DNA of 64,000 bases from Hyphomicrobium_A sp963817485 (GTDB taxonomy: Bacteria > Pseudomonadota > Alphaproteobacteria > Rhizobiales > Hyphomicrobiaceae), in assembly GCA_963817485.1 (NCBI GenBank), contig CAWFOR010000005.1, positions 1 through 64,000 of the forward strand, read 5' to 3'. The notes under the pieces are model-generated. The model made no database searches, was not told where the DNA came from, and was given only the letters and a program-made list of their open reading frames with translations. Each line of letters begins with the position of its first letter. Positions within the stretch are counted from its first letter, which is position 1. A program made the position numbers and the translations under genes. Positions 48,034-57,905 of the stretch are shown piece by piece.

Positions 48034-49146
48034 ATGCTCCACTACCTTCTCAAGCGCCTGCTGCTGATCATCCCGACGCTCTTCGGGATCATGCTCATCA
48101 GCTTCATCATCGTGCAGTTCGCGCCGGGCGGTCCGGTCGAGCGCATCATCGCGCAGCTCACCGGCCACGACAGCTCCATGGTCACCCGCATCGGCGGCGG
48201 CGGTGGCGAGATGGTGGGGACGCAATCGCAGCTTGGGCAGGGCGCGGCCGACGTGGTGACGTCGAAGTACCGCGGCGCGCAAGGCCTCGATCCCGAATTC
48301 ATCAAGAGCCTCGAGAAGCAGTTTGGCTTCGACAAGCCGGCCTATGTGCGCTTCTTCATCATGATGAAGAGCTATCTCACCTTCGATTTCGGCAAGAGCT
48401 ACTTCCGCGACGTTTCGGTGCTGCAGCTCGTCAAGGAGAAGCTGCCCGTCTCGATCTCGCTCGGCCTGTGGATGATGTTCCTGACCTACATGATCTCGAT
48501 CCCGCTCGGCATCCGCAAGGCGGTCCGGGCAGGCGAGCCGTTCGACGTCTGGTCGAGCACGATCCTTGTCGTCGCCTACGCCATCCCGGGATTTCTGTTC
48601 GCGGTGCTGCTTCTGATCCTGTTTGCCGGCAGCTCGTTCTTTCAGTGGTTCCCATCGCGCGGGCTGACCTCCGACAACTGGAACCAGCTCTCGCTTGCGG
48701 GCAAGGTCGTCGACTATTTCTGGCATCTCACGCTGCCGATGATCGCCATGGCGCTCACCTCGTTCACGACCTTGACGTTCCTCACCCGCAACTCTTTCCT
48801 GGACGAGATCCGCAAGCAGTACGTGATCACGGCACGCGCCAAGGGTCTCAACGAGCGCCAGGTCCTCTACGGGCACGTGTTCCGCAACGCCATGCTGCTC
48901 ATCATCGCCGGCTTCCCAGGCGCATTCATCTCGGCCTTCTTCGCCGGCGCCATGCTGATCGAGACGATCTTCTCGCTCGACGGCCTCGGGCTCTTGTCAT
49001 TCGAATCGATCGAGAAGCGCGACTATCCGGTCGTCTTCGCGACGCTGTGGATCTTTTCGCTTCTCGGCCTTGTCGTGAACCTCGTGTCCGACTTCGTCTA
49101 CACGCTCGTCGACCCGCGCATCGATTTCGAAAGCCGGGAGGTCTGA
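48034..49146 (+). CDS. yejB: Peptide ABC transporter permease YejB
   Basis: Inner-membrane permease, 370 residues. The N-terminal LLLIIPTLFGIMLISFIIVQFAPGGPVE helix and periplasmic domain with a Gly-rich loop (GGGGGEMVG) are YejB hallmarks; the coupling EAA-like loop is KGLNERQVLYGHVFRNAML. Six predicted helices. The frame is intact, 3 bp before yejE. Confidence 0.94.
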   Translation: MLHYLLKRLLLIIPTLFGIMLISFIIVQFAPGGPVERIIAQLTGHDSSMVTRIGGGGGEMVGTQSQLGQGAADVVTSKYRGAQGLDPEFIKSLEKQFGFDKPAYVRFFIMMKSYLTFDFGKSYFRDVSVLQLVKEKLPVSISLGLWMMFLTYMISIPLGIRKAVRAGEPFDVWSSTILVVAYAIPGFLFAVLLLILFAGSSFFQWFPSRGLTSDNWNQLSLAGKVVDYFWHLTLPMIAMALTSFTTLTFLTRNSFLDEIRKQYVITARAKGLNERQVLYGHVFRNAMLLIIAGFPGAFISAFFAGAMLIETIFSLDGLGLLSFESIEKRDYPVVFATLWIFSLLGLVVNLVSDFVYTLVDPRIDFESREV

Positions 49147-49149
49147 GGC

Positions 49150-50373
49150 TTGGACATCCGCGCGATCGAATCTCCCCTGCCGCAGAACCAGCCTCCTCCC
49201 GAGGAGGAAAGCCCTACCCCGTCCTGGCTTGCGCCTGGACGGCGCTGGCCCGATCGCTTCCGGCTCTCCCCGATCAACGCTCGCCGCTGGTCCAACTTCA
49301 AAGCCAACCGGCGCGGCTACTGGAGCCTCATCGTCTTCCTGAGCCTGTTCGGCATCTCGATATTCGCCGAGTTCCTGGCAAACGACCGCCCGATCGTCAT
49401 GAGCTACAAGGGCGAGATCCTCTGGCCCGTGCTCGTCGACTATCCGGAATCGAAGTTCGGCGGCTTTCTCGCCGTGACGGACTTCAAGGAGCCGGAGATC
49501 CTCAAGGAGATCGGCGAGAACGGCTGGGCGATTTGGCCGCCGATCGGCTACTCCTACGACACGATCAACAAGGATTATCCCGGGCGCAAGGGGCTCGAGG
49601 GCCTGTGCCTCGGCTACCCGGCGCCGCCGCCATGGGCCTCGAGCGCTCCGCTGTGCGACGCGCCGGCCGAGCAGCTCGCGCGCTTCCACGCCATCGGCAA
49701 CTACAATTGGCTCGGCCTCGACGATCAGGGCCGCGACGTCGTTGCGCGCGTCATCTACGGCTTCCGCATCTCGGTGCTGTTCGGCCTAATCCTGACCGTG
49801 TTCGCGGCAAGCCTCGGCGTGACCGCCGGAGCCGTGCAGGGATATTTCGGCGGCCGCACCGACCTCATCTTCCAGCGCTTCCTCGAGGTCTGGTCGTCGA
49901 TTCCGAGCCTGTTCGTGCTGATCATCATCTCCTCGGTTCTCGTGCCCGGTTTCTGGACGCTGCTCGGCACACTGCTGCTCTTCGAGTGGGTCAACCTCGT
50001 CGCCGTGGTGCGCGCCGAGTTCCTGCGCGCCCGCAACTTCGAATACATCACGGCGGCGCGCGCGCTCGGCCTCTCGCACCCGAAGATCATGTGGAAGCAC
50101 ATGCTGCCGAACGCCATGGTGGCGACGCTGACCTTCCTTCCCTTCCAGCTCTCAGGCTCGATTGCCGCGCTCACCGCGCTCGACTTCCTCGGACTCGGCC
50201 TGCCGCCGGGCTCCCCATCGCTGGGAGAGCTGCTGCTCGAGGGCAAACGCCATCTCGAGGCGCCGTGGCTCGGCCTCACCGGCTTCTTCTCCGTTGCCGT
50301 CATGCTGTCGCTTCTGATCTTCGTGGGCGAAGCGGTGCGCGACGCGTTCGACCCACGCAAGACGTTCCGTTAG
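49150..50373 (+). CDS. yejE: Peptide ABC transporter permease YejE
   Basis: The partner permease, 407 residues. It starts at a TTG 3 bp after yejB, following GAGG. Early part: LSPINARRWSNFKANRRGYWSL, then a large periplasmic loop (ILWPVLVDYPESKFGGFL) and the permease domain with NWLGLDDQGRDVVARVIYGF and the EAA loop ALGLSHPKIMWKHMLPNAM. Normal length for YejE. Confidence 0.93.
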   Translation: MDIRAIESPLPQNQPPPEEESPTPSWLAPGRRWPDRFRLSPINARRWSNFKANRRGYWSLIVFLSLFGISIFAEFLANDRPIVMSYKGEILWPVLVDYPESKFGGFLAVTDFKEPEILKEIGENGWAIWPPIGYSYDTINKDYPGRKGLEGLCLGYPAPPPWASSAPLCDAPAEQLARFHAIGNYNWLGLDDQGRDVVARVIYGFRISVLFGLILTVFAASLGVTAGAVQGYFGGRTDLIFQRFLEVWSSIPSLFVLIIISSVLVPGFWTLLGTLLLFEWVNLVAVVRAEFLRARNFEYITAARALGLSHPKIMWKHMLPNAMVATLTFLPFQLSGSIAALTALDFLGLGLPPGSPSLGELLLEGKRHLEAPWLGLTGFFSVAVMLSLLIFVGEAVRDAFDPRKTFR

Positions 50374-50383
50374 AGGCGCCCGC

Positions 50384-52019
50384 ATGACAGCTAAGAACGC
50401 GCTCCTCGACGTCAGAGACCTGTCGGTCGCCTTCGCCGCCGGTGGCAAAGAGATGCTTGCGGTCGACCGCGTCTCGTTCCGCATCGGCAAGGGCGAGACG
50501 GTGGCGCTCGTAGGCGAATCGGGATCGGGCAAGACTGTGTCCGCGTTGTCGATCCTGAAGCTGCTCCCCTATCCGCCGGCTTCGCACCCCTCAGGCGAGG
50601 TCTGGTTTGAAGGCCGCGACCTCTTGAAGATCTCCGAGCAGCAGCTGCAGTCGATCCGCGGCGACCGCATCTCCATGATCTTCCAGGAGCCGATGACCTC
50701 GCTCAACCCGCTGCACACCATCGAAAAGCAGGTGGGCGAGGTATTGAAGTTGCATCGCCACATGGATGAAGCGAGCGCCCGCAAGCGCGTGCTCGAGCTT
50801 CTGCTCAAGGTCGGCGTGCGCGAGCCGGAGAAGCGTCTCGGCGCCTATCCCCACCAGCTATCTGGCGGCCAGCGCCAGCGCGTCATGATCGCCATGGCTC
50901 TCGCCAACGAGCCCGACCTGCTTGTCGCCGACGAGCCGACAACCGCGCTCGACGTCACCATCCAGGCGCAGATCCTCGAGCTCTTGCGGCAGCTCCAGCG
51001 CGAGATGGGCATGGCCATGCTGCTCATCACCCACGATCTCGGCATCGTGCGCAAAATGGCCGAGCGCGTCTACATCATGCAGGGCGGCAAGATTGTGGAG
51101 ACGGGCGCCACCGAGGAGATCTTCACCGCGCCGAAGCATCCCTACACCAAGCACCTGCTGGCCGCCGAGCCGAAGGGCACGCCGCCCGCCGCCAATGACT
51201 CGGCCCCTATCGTCGTCGAGACCGACGACCTCAAGGTCTGGTTCCCGATCAAGAAGGGCGCGCTGCGCCGCACGGTCGACTACGTCAAGGCCGTGGACGG
51301 CCTCTCGCTCAAGCTGCGCGCCGGGCAGACGCTCGGCGTCGTCGGCGAATTCGGGCTCGGGCAAGACGACGCTCGGACTCGCGATCATGCGGCTCATCTC
51401 CTCGCAAGGGCCGATCGCCTACGTCGGCAAGCGCATCGACGCTCTCACCCAGCGCGAGATGCGGCCGCTGCGCAAGGACATGCAGATCGTCTTCCAGGAC
51501 CCGTACGGATCGCTGTCGCCGCGATTGTCGGTCGGGCAGATCATCGAGGAAGGCCTGCTGATCCAGAAGCCGGAGCTCGACTATGCCCAGCGGCGCGCCT
51601 ACGTCAGCGACGCGCTGCGCGAGGTCGGGCTCGACCCCAACGCGCAGGATCGCTACCCGCACGAGTTCTCCGGCGGCCAGCGCCAGCGCATCGCGATCGC
51701 GCGCGCCATGGTGCTGAAGCCGAAGTTCGTGATGCTGGATGAGCCGACGAGCGCGCTCGACATGTCGGTGCAGGCCCAGATCGTCGATCTCCTGCGCGAC
51801 CTGCAGAAGAAGCGCGATCTCGCCTACCTGTTCATCAGCCACGACCTCAAGGTCATCCGCGCGCTGTGCAACCACGTGATCGTCATGCGCAACGGCAAGG
51901 CGGTCGAGGAGGGCACGGCGCAGGAGATCTTCGCCCATCCGAAAGAGGACTATACGCGCGCGCTGCTCGCGGCCGCGCTCAACCTCAAAGTCGTCGATAC
52001 CGGCGCCGTCGCCGTCTAG
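50384..52019 (+). CDS. yejF: Peptide ABC transporter ATP-binding protein YejF, twin ABC domains (one apparent frameshift)
   Basis: About 545 residues with two ATPase domains. Domain 1: GESGSGKTVSALSILK, LSGGQRQRVMIAMALANEPDLLVADEPTT in parts. Domain 2: Walker A interrupted by one extra T at 51350-51351 (GAATTCGGG for GAATCGGG), then TLGLAIMRLISSQGP, FSGGQRQRIAIARAM and LDEPTSALDMSVQAQ. Deleting the T restores GESGSGKTTLG. It is the last gene of the yej operon. Confidence 0.92.
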
Positions 52020-52034
52020 CGGAGACATCGCGTC

Positions 52035-52670
52035 ATGGCTGAAGCCTCCCCGCAGCTCACGCTGTATCACGCCTCACCGTCGCGCTCCTCCATCGTCCAC
52101 TGGATGCTGGAGGAGTTGGGCGAGCCCTATAAGCTCGAGGTTCTGAACCTCAGGGCCGGCGACCAGCGCAAGCCCGCCTACCTCGCCATCAATCCGATGG
52201 GCAAGGTGCCGACGCTCAAGGACGGCGACGTCGTCGTGAGCGAGGTCGCCGCCATCTGCTGCTATCTCGCCGACACCTACCCGAAGGCGAAGCTCGCGCC
52301 GCCGATCGGAGACAAGCGCCGCGGCGACTATCTCAAGTGGCTGTTCTATGGACCGAGCTGCCTCGAGCCCGCGATGATCGACAAGGCGCTCAACCGTCCG
52401 CCCGCGCCGAGGACAACAGCAGGCTGGGCCGACTACGACACCGTGATCGAAGTGTTGCGTTCTGCCGTCGGCGCCCACGAATATCTTCTCGGAGAGCAAT
52501 TCACCGCGGCCGATATCGTCATCGGCTCGGGGCTCCGCTGGGGCATGCTGTTCAAGATGTTTCCCGACCTTCCCGAGTTCGTCACCTACGTCGACCGCTT
52601 GAAGGCGCGTCCGGCCATGCAGCGGCAGCTCGCGAAGGACGAGGTGCTCGCCAAGCAGCAGTCCGCCTGA
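52035..52670 (+). CDS. Glutathione S-transferase family protein
   Basis: 211 residues. N-terminal thioredoxin-like domain with LYHASPSRSSIVHWMLEELG (Ser cluster at the catalytic position) and NPMGKVPTLKDGDVVVSEVAAICCYLAD, then an all-helical C-terminal domain (YLLGEQFTAADIVIGS). Specific substrate unknown. It lies 15 bp after yejF and could be co-transcribed. Confidence 0.9.
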   Translation: MAEASPQLTLYHASPSRSSIVHWMLEELGEPYKLEVLNLRAGDQRKPAYLAINPMGKVPTLKDGDVVVSEVAAICCYLADTYPKAKLAPPIGDKRRGDYLKWLFYGPSCLEPAMIDKALNRPPAPRTTAGWADYDTVIEVLRSAVGAHEYLLGEQFTAADIVIGSGLRWGMLFKMFPDLPEFVTYVDRLKARPAMQRQLAKDEVLAKQQSA

Positions 52671-52715
52671 GGAAATCGGCACATTCCGCTTGAAAGTCCA
52701 CGTCGTTGCGTCATC

Positions 52716-53210
52716 GTGGCCGCGACCCTCACCCATCTGGACGACATGCTCCCCGACGACGTCTTCCGCTCCCGTCTGCAGTCGACGATCACGGCGCTTT
52801 GCTACTGGGCGCCATCGATCGCGGATGCCGCGCATATCGAGGAAGCTGAGACCGGCAGCTACTGGAAGATCAAAGTCGCGCCAACGCTGCCGCAAGCATG
52901 CCCGTTCGAGCTGATCCTGCATTTCGACCAGCGCTACGATCTCGCGGTCGCTGATGAGAGCTACGAAAACCTCCCCATCGAGTCGTTCGATATCTTCGTG
53001 CCGTTCGTCGAAGCAATCGCCGACGGCAGCATCGTGCAGCGCCGCTGGGTCAGCCGGCTTACGGGGCTGGAGCGCTCCGTCGAGACGCTGGTCACGCTGC
53101 CGGGCGGAGGCATCTGGCGGGAAGCACGCGGGGAGCCGCACCTGATGCCCACGCTCGAAGACGACGGGACAGAGCTGCGCGAGCGCCGCTTCCTGCCTTA
53201 CCGGCGCTAG
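52716..53210 (+). CDS. Conserved protein of unknown function
   Basis: 164 residues from a GTG at 52716, or about 154 from an ATG at 52746. Soluble, acidic, no signal peptide. Motifs visible by eye: CYWAPSIADAAHIEEAE, LHFDQRYDLAVADESYENLP and a basic C-terminus RERRFLPYRR. I do not recognise a named domain. Convergent with the NlpC/P60 gene, 8 bp apart. Confidence 0.55.
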   Translation: MAATLTHLDDMLPDDVFRSRLQSTITALCYWAPSIADAAHIEEAETGSYWKIKVAPTLPQACPFELILHFDQRYDLAVADESYENLPIESFDIFVPFVEAIADGSIVQRRWVSRLTGLERSVETLVTLPGGGIWREARGEPHLMPTLEDDGTELRERRFLPYRR

Positions 53211-53218
53211 ACCCTCGT

Positions 53219-54115
53219 TCAGGCACTCAGACCTGGAAGCCGCTTGATCGCTGCGATCTCCGCGCCGAGCTTGACGATGCGCTCCATCGCCTCGGGCAGA
53301 GTCTCGGCGGTGACCGCCATGTGATGGGCATTGGCGTGCACGAGCGTCATGCTGTCGGCCATGATGCCGACGTGCCCCTTCCAGAACACGAGGTCACCGC
53401 GGCGCAGGCCCTCGGCCACGTCGGCCACCGGCACGTCGCGCCCGAGCTCCGCCTGCTGCATGTCGGTGTCGCGCGGGGCCGCGATCCCCGCAGCCTCCAG
53501 CGCGATCTGCACGAGGCCGGAGCAGTCGAGGCCGAGCCGCGTACGCCCTCCCCACAGGTACGGCGTCCCGATCAGGCGCTCGGCGATTTCGACGAAGTCC
53601 TGCGCGTGGCGCCCGATCTCGATCACATGGCGCGAGACGACGTAGCCGCCGCCTTCGAGTGCGCAGAAACGCTCGTCGCGATCGGCGACGCTCAGCTCGG
53701 CATTGAGGCTCAAGTGCATGAGCGGAGGCGATTTGATGTCGGGCAGCGCGTAGATGAAGGTGCCGAGCGCCCGCACGCGATGGGTCGGCGCGAGGATCTC
53801 GCGCGAGAGCGCGTCGAGCGGCACGTAGCCAACGTACTTGTCGCGCTGGAGCTGCACCCAGCCCCATCCGTCGCGCTCGTCGTAGACGGTGACGAGCTCG
53901 CCGAACAGCGCCTCCGTCTCGAAGCCGTTCGACGGCACCGGCCGGCTGCGCAGCGGCACGGCCGCGCGGGCGACCTGGGCCGGAAGGCCCGACACGTAGT
54001 TCGGCGCGCTCACTTTGCCGTAGAGGCTCTTGGCCGCCAGATCAGGGCGGAAGACGTTGCGCCGCGGATCGAGCGCCGGCGTCGCCGTCTTCGCTTCGCC
54101 CGCTCCTTCGCTCAT
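53219..54115 (-). CDS. NlpC/P60 cysteine hydrolase with SH3-like domains
   Basis: 298 residues from the ATG at 54115, whose ATGA overlaps the pepA stop. Residues about 40-165 are SH3-like (VSGLPAQVARAAVPLRSRPV, FGELVTVYDERDGWGWVQLQ) and 175-290 the C40 peptidase: Cys198 in LGLDCSGL, His248 in GHVGIM, His260 in LVHANAHH. Such proteins cut bonds in peptidoglycan stem peptides, often acting on free recycled peptides. No signal peptide, so it probably works in the cytosol. Coupled to pepA. Confidence 0.88.
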   Translation of the reverse strand: MSEGAGEAKTATPALDPRRNVFRPDLAAKSLYGKVSAPNYVSGLPAQVARAAVPLRSRPVPSNGFETEALFGELVTVYDERDGWGWVQLQRDKYVGYVPLDALSREILAPTHRVRALGTFIYALPDIKSPPLMHLSLNAELSVADRDERFCALEGGGYVVSRHVIEIGRHAQDFVEIAERLIGTPYLWGGRTRLGLDCSGLVQIALEAAGIAAPRDTDMQQAELGRDVPVADVAEGLRRGDLVFWKGHVGIMADSMTLVHANAHHMAVTAETLPEAMERIVKLGAEIAAIKRLPGLSA

Positions 54116-55530
54116 CGGGCGCACTCCTTCTTCAGCATGGCAAACACAGCCCTTGCCGCCTGCGGCTCGCCGCCCTTGGGTCCGAGCGGCGTCGCCGATG
54201 GCCGCCATCCGTAAATGTCGAAGTGGGCGAAACGACGTGCGCGCTTGACGAAGCGCTTGAGGAACAGAGCGGCGATGATGGACCCGGCGAACGGCGCATC
54301 CCAGACGTTGTTCATGTCGGCGACGCTGCTCTCGAGCTTCGCGTCATATCCGGCCCAGAGCGGCAGCCGCCAGACCGGGTCCCCGATCTTGACGGAGCTC
54401 GCCGTGAGCTCGGCGGCGAAGGCGTCGTCATCACTGAAGAAGGGGGGCACGTCGGGCCCGAGCGCGACGCGGGCGGCGCCGGTGAGCGTCGCAAACACGA
54501 GCATGCTGTCGGGGCCTTCCTCGTCGGCGAGCGCGATGGCGTCGGCAAGGACGAGCCGGCCTTCCGCATCGGTGTTGCCGACCTCGACCGTGTGGCCGGC
54601 GCGCGATTGCAGCACGTCACCCGGGCGGAAGGCATTGCCGGCAACGCTGTTCTCGGCTGCGGGAATGAGGATGCGCAGGCGCACGTCGAGCTTCTGGCCC
54701 ATGATCATATGGCCGAGCGTCAGCGCGGTCGCCGCGCCGCCCATGTCCTTCTTCATCAGCAGCATCCCGCTCGCCGGCTTCAAATCGAGGCCGCCCGTAT
54801 CGAAGCAGATGCCCTTGCCAATGAGCGTGACGGTTGCAGCGCCTTCACGCCCCCAGACAATGTCGATGAGGCGGGGCGCGCGCGGGCTCGCACGCCCGAC
54901 CGCGTGAATTAGGGGAAAGTTCTGCGCGAGCAGGTCGTCGCCTTCGACGACCGTTACGGTGGCGCCATGGCGCGCGGCAAGCGCACGCGCAGCCGCCTCG
55001 AGCTCCGCCGGTCCCATGTCGGAGGCCGGCGTGTTGATGAGGTCGCGCCCTTGCCAGACCGCATAGACGGTATTGACGACGGCCGCGCGGTCGACGCCGG
55101 AGGGGATACGGAGCTGCGCGGGGCTCGCTCCATCCGTGCTCTTGTAGCGTGCGAAGCGATAGGCACCGAGGCCCCACGCCACGGCAGCGAGCGTCGGATC
55201 GTTCACCTTCCCTTCGAGCCGGTAGGCACCTGCCGGCAGCGCTTGCGCGAGCTGACCCAGGAACAGCTCCGGGGGACCGCTCGGCTCGGCCGCGGCGCCG
55301 GCATCGCCGATGCCCAGAAGCACACCGGCGAGCTTTCCCTCGGCCGAGGGGACGAGCATCTGCTGCTTCGCCGCCCCTTTGAAACCGGCCGCCGTGACCC
55401 AACTCCGCTGGGCGGCATCGAGCGGGATCGTCTCGAGCGATGCTCCCTTTTCCGCAAGCCAGATCGGGATCTCCGACGGTGCGGCATCGTCGGCCACGAA
55501 CACATCGGCGACGGTCAGTGCATTGGCCAT
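54112..55530 (-). CDS. Leucyl aminopeptidase family protein (M17)
   Basis: About 472 residues from the ATG at 55530 (MANALTVADV). The M17 metal site is clear: GKGICFDTGGLDLKPASGM and NTDAEGRLVLADA, plus RFAHFDIYGW at the C-terminus. A cytosolic zinc/manganese enzyme that removes N-terminal residues from peptides. Coupled to the NlpC/P60 gene through a 4-bp overlap. The frame opens at 55623, but MANAL fits the family. Confidence 0.92.
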   Translation of the reverse strand: MANALTVADVFVADDAAPSEIPIWLAEKGASLETIPLDAAQRSWVTAAGFKGAAKQQMLVPSAEGKLAGVLLGIGDAGAAAEPSGPPELFLGQLAQALPAGAYRLEGKVNDPTLAAVAWGLGAYRFARYKSTDGASPAQLRIPSGVDRAAVVNTVYAVWQGRDLINTPASDMGPAELEAAARALAARHGATVTVVEGDDLLAQNFPLIHAVGRASPRAPRLIDIVWGREGAATVTLIGKGICFDTGGLDLKPASGMLLMKKDMGGAATALTLGHMIMGQKLDVRLRILIPAAENSVAGNAFRPGDVLQSRAGHTVEVGNTDAEGRLVLADAIALADEEGPDSMLVFATLTGAARVALGPDVPPFFSDDDAFAAELTASSVKIGDPVWRLPLWAGYDAKLESSVADMNNVWDAPFAGSIIAALFLKRFVKRARRFAHFDIYGWRPSATPLGPKGGEPQAARAVFAMLKKECAR

Positions 55531-55652
55531 GAAGTCTCGCCCAGTCCTTGCTACTAAGTCCTTGCTACGAAGGGTGCTCGATAAGCCGGGAAACGTGCCT
55601 CTCGGCGACTCGCGCCAGGACACAACAGGATCACGGAGGGCAAGGCAAGACC

Positions 55653-56315
55653 ATGGCCGCCAAACGCTACCGCCTCGTCATCGGCAACAAGACCTGGTCG
55701 AGCTGGAGCTTGCGGCCGTGGCTCGCCATGCGCCGAGCCGGGCTGCCGTTCGACGAGATCAACGTGCGGCTGCGACTGCCCGATACGAAGGCTCAGATCC
55801 TGAAGCACAGCCCCTCCGGCATGGTGCCGACGCTCATCGACGGCGAGCTTGCGATCTGGGACAGCCTCGCGATCCTCGAGTATCTCGCCGAGCGCCACCC
55901 CGAGGCCGAGCTGTGGCCGCGCGAGGCTTCAGCGCGGGCGATTGCGCGCTCGGCGGCGGCCGAAATGCATTCTGGCTTCGGCCCTCTGCGCCAGCACTGC
56001 TCGATGGATGTGTTCATCCGCGCGCCCCAGGCGACCCTGCCGGACGAGGTCGCCGCGAACGTGCAGCGCATCGTTGCCTTGTGGCGGGAGTGCAGGAACA
56101 AATTCGGTAGCGCCGGGCCGTTCCTGTTCGGACGCTTCTCGGGCGCCGATGCCATGTTCGCGCCGGTCGCCGTGCGCTTCCGCAGCTACCTCCCGGACCT
56201 GGCGCCGTATGGCGACGACGGCACGGCGCAGGCCTACGTCGAGACCATCTTGGCCATGCCGGAGATGGCAGCTTGGATCGAGGGTGCCCGGGCCGAGACC
56301 GTCGCTGCCGGCTAG
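55653..56315 (+). CDS. Glutathione S-transferase family protein
   Basis: 220 residues from the ATG at 55653 (MAAKRYRLVIGNKTWSSWS). Catalytic serine region NKTWSSWSLRPWLAM, GMVPTLIDGELAIWDSLAILEYLAERHP and the helical C-terminal domain. Divergent from pepA. The frame extends to 55548 upstream, which overlaps nothing but lacks homology. Confidence 0.9.
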   Translation: MAAKRYRLVIGNKTWSSWSLRPWLAMRRAGLPFDEINVRLRLPDTKAQILKHSPSGMVPTLIDGELAIWDSLAILEYLAERHPEAELWPREASARAIARSAAAEMHSGFGPLRQHCSMDVFIRAPQATLPDEVAANVQRIVALWRECRNKFGSAGPFLFGRFSGADAMFAPVAVRFRSYLPDLAPYGDDGTAQAYVETILAMPEMAAWIEGARAETVAAG

Positions 56316-56432
56316 GACCCCCGGTGCCTTTACCACCGGTTTAGACGGGTTAATCGTTTGTTGACGAGTGTCTCACAAGCTGACGGACAAGGGACAGATT
56401 CGCGTCCTTGAAGTCCGTTCAGGGAGACCACG

Positions 56433-57848
56433 ATGGCGCTCGTCACGCATCACCGCCGCACGGCATGGGACCAGGTCCGCGGTTGTCGCGGCCTATTGGG
56501 CCTTGCCGCGTGCCTGATGGTCGGCGGCTGCGCCCAGCTCCCCGGCGGGCCCGACGCGCTCACCCTCAACGATGCGCCGCCCCAATCGCCGGCCCAATCC
56601 AAGACGGGTGCGCCTGGGGCCGACGCTCCAGCGCCAAACGATCTCCAGAAGGCGACCGAGTACTGGGGCAAGCAGTATTCGCAGAACCCGCGCGACATCA
56701 AAATCGCGCTCAATTTCGCCCGCAATCTCAAAGCCATGGGTGAGAAGCAGCGGGCGCTTGCGGTGCTCCAGCAGGCCGCGATCTTTGGCGGCGACAACCG
56801 CGAGCTCGCCAGCGAATACGGACGCCTCGCGCTCGATCTCGACCAGGTGCAGCTCGCCGGTCGGCTGCTTGCCGCCGCCGACGATCCGGTCAATCCGGAC
56901 TGGCGCGTTATCTCCGCGCGCGGCACCGTGCTCGCCAAGCAGGGCAAGTACGCCGAAGCGATCCCCTTCTACGACCGGGCGCTGGCGCTCGCCCACGACC
57001 AGCCCTCGCTCTTGAGCAACCTTGCACTGGCAACCGCCATGAGCGGCGATCCCGCACACGCGGAGCAGCTCTTGCGCCGCGCCGAGGCGGCGGACGGCAA
57101 CTCGCCCAAGATCCGCCAGAACCTCGCGCTGGTGCTCGGACTGCAAGGCAAGTACGACGAGGCCAAGCTCATCGCCGCCCGCGACATTCCGATGCAGACC
57201 GCGACCGAGAACACGAGCTTCCTGCGCCAGGTCGTCAAGCTCGAGCCGAAGGCCGTGCCCTCTACCGGCGACAACGTCGATGTTGCCGAGGCTCCGGTTG
57301 CGCAGACCAAAACCGCTGCCAAGTGGGCACCAGCGCACGTCGCCCAGGCGCCCGCCGCGAAGGTCCCGGAGACGAAAGCCGAGCCGGTCGCCAAGACGGA
57401 AGCTCCCGCGATCAAAGCCGCAAAGGCCGAGATCGCGCCCGGCGCCGAGGCGGCCCAAGCCCCGTTGCCGTGGTCAACCGACCTCAAGCAGCCCGATGCA
57501 AAGCCCGCCGCCACGCCGGTGTCGATGTCAGCGAACATGGTCGCGCACAAGGACGTCGATCTGTCGCTGCGGCCTCCGGCGAAGACGGATACGGACGCGA
57601 TCCTTCCACCCGGCAAGACCGTCGACGCGGCATCCGTCTGGTCGGCCAACGTCGCCGCCCAGGCGAGCAAGTCGAAGGCCGCCCCGAAGGCCCCGGTTTC
57701 CGAGCAGGTCACGCACAAGGACGTCGATCTGTCGCTGCGCGCGCCCGCGACGGCAAAAAAGAAGGAAGCGACGGCCGCGCCGGGCAAGACCGCTGCGGCT
57801 CAGGCCTGGTCCGCAGTTGCCTCCCCCAGCGAGGGCGCCAGCAAGTAG
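56433..57848 (+). CDS. TadD-like TPR lipoprotein with repeated C-terminal motif
   Basis: 471 residues. Lipobox LMVGGC (Cys33) marks a lipoprotein. Residues about 70-260 hold tetratricopeptide-type repeats (ATEYWGKQYSQNPRD, SEYGRLALDLDQVQLAGRLL, GTVLAKQGKYAEAIPFYDRA), as in TadD, an outer-membrane-associated Tad pilus assembly protein. The last 190 residues are Ala/Pro/Lys-rich with two copies of HKDVDLSLR (about residues 370 and 430). It sits at the end of the tad cluster but on the opposite strand, convergent with tadC. Confidence 0.8.
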   Translation: MALVTHHRRTAWDQVRGCRGLLGLAACLMVGGCAQLPGGPDALTLNDAPPQSPAQSKTGAPGADAPAPNDLQKATEYWGKQYSQNPRDIKIALNFARNLKAMGEKQRALAVLQQAAIFGGDNRELASEYGRLALDLDQVQLAGRLLAAADDPVNPDWRVISARGTVLAKQGKYAEAIPFYDRALALAHDQPSLLSNLALATAMSGDPAHAEQLLRRAEAADGNSPKIRQNLALVLGLQGKYDEAKLIAARDIPMQTATENTSFLRQVVKLEPKAVPSTGDNVDVAEAPVAQTKTAAKWAPAHVAQAPAAKVPETKAEPVAKTEAPAIKAAKAEIAPGAEAAQAPLPWSTDLKQPDAKPAATPVSMSANMVAHKDVDLSLRPPAKTDTDAILPPGKTVDAASVWSANVAAQASKSKAAPKAPVSEQVTHKDVDLSLRAPATAKKKEATAAPGKTAAAQAWSAVASPSEGASK

Positions 57849-57905
57849 CGCGAACCGCAACGGCTGCGAGGATCGCGCACGCGGCGGCAGGCAGCGGAGC
57901 AGGCT

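Noticed and set aside
48468..50387. 639-codon frame overlapping yejB and yejE
   Set aside because: Same strand, different register from two genes with clear permease motifs; the product is Arg-rich low-complexity.
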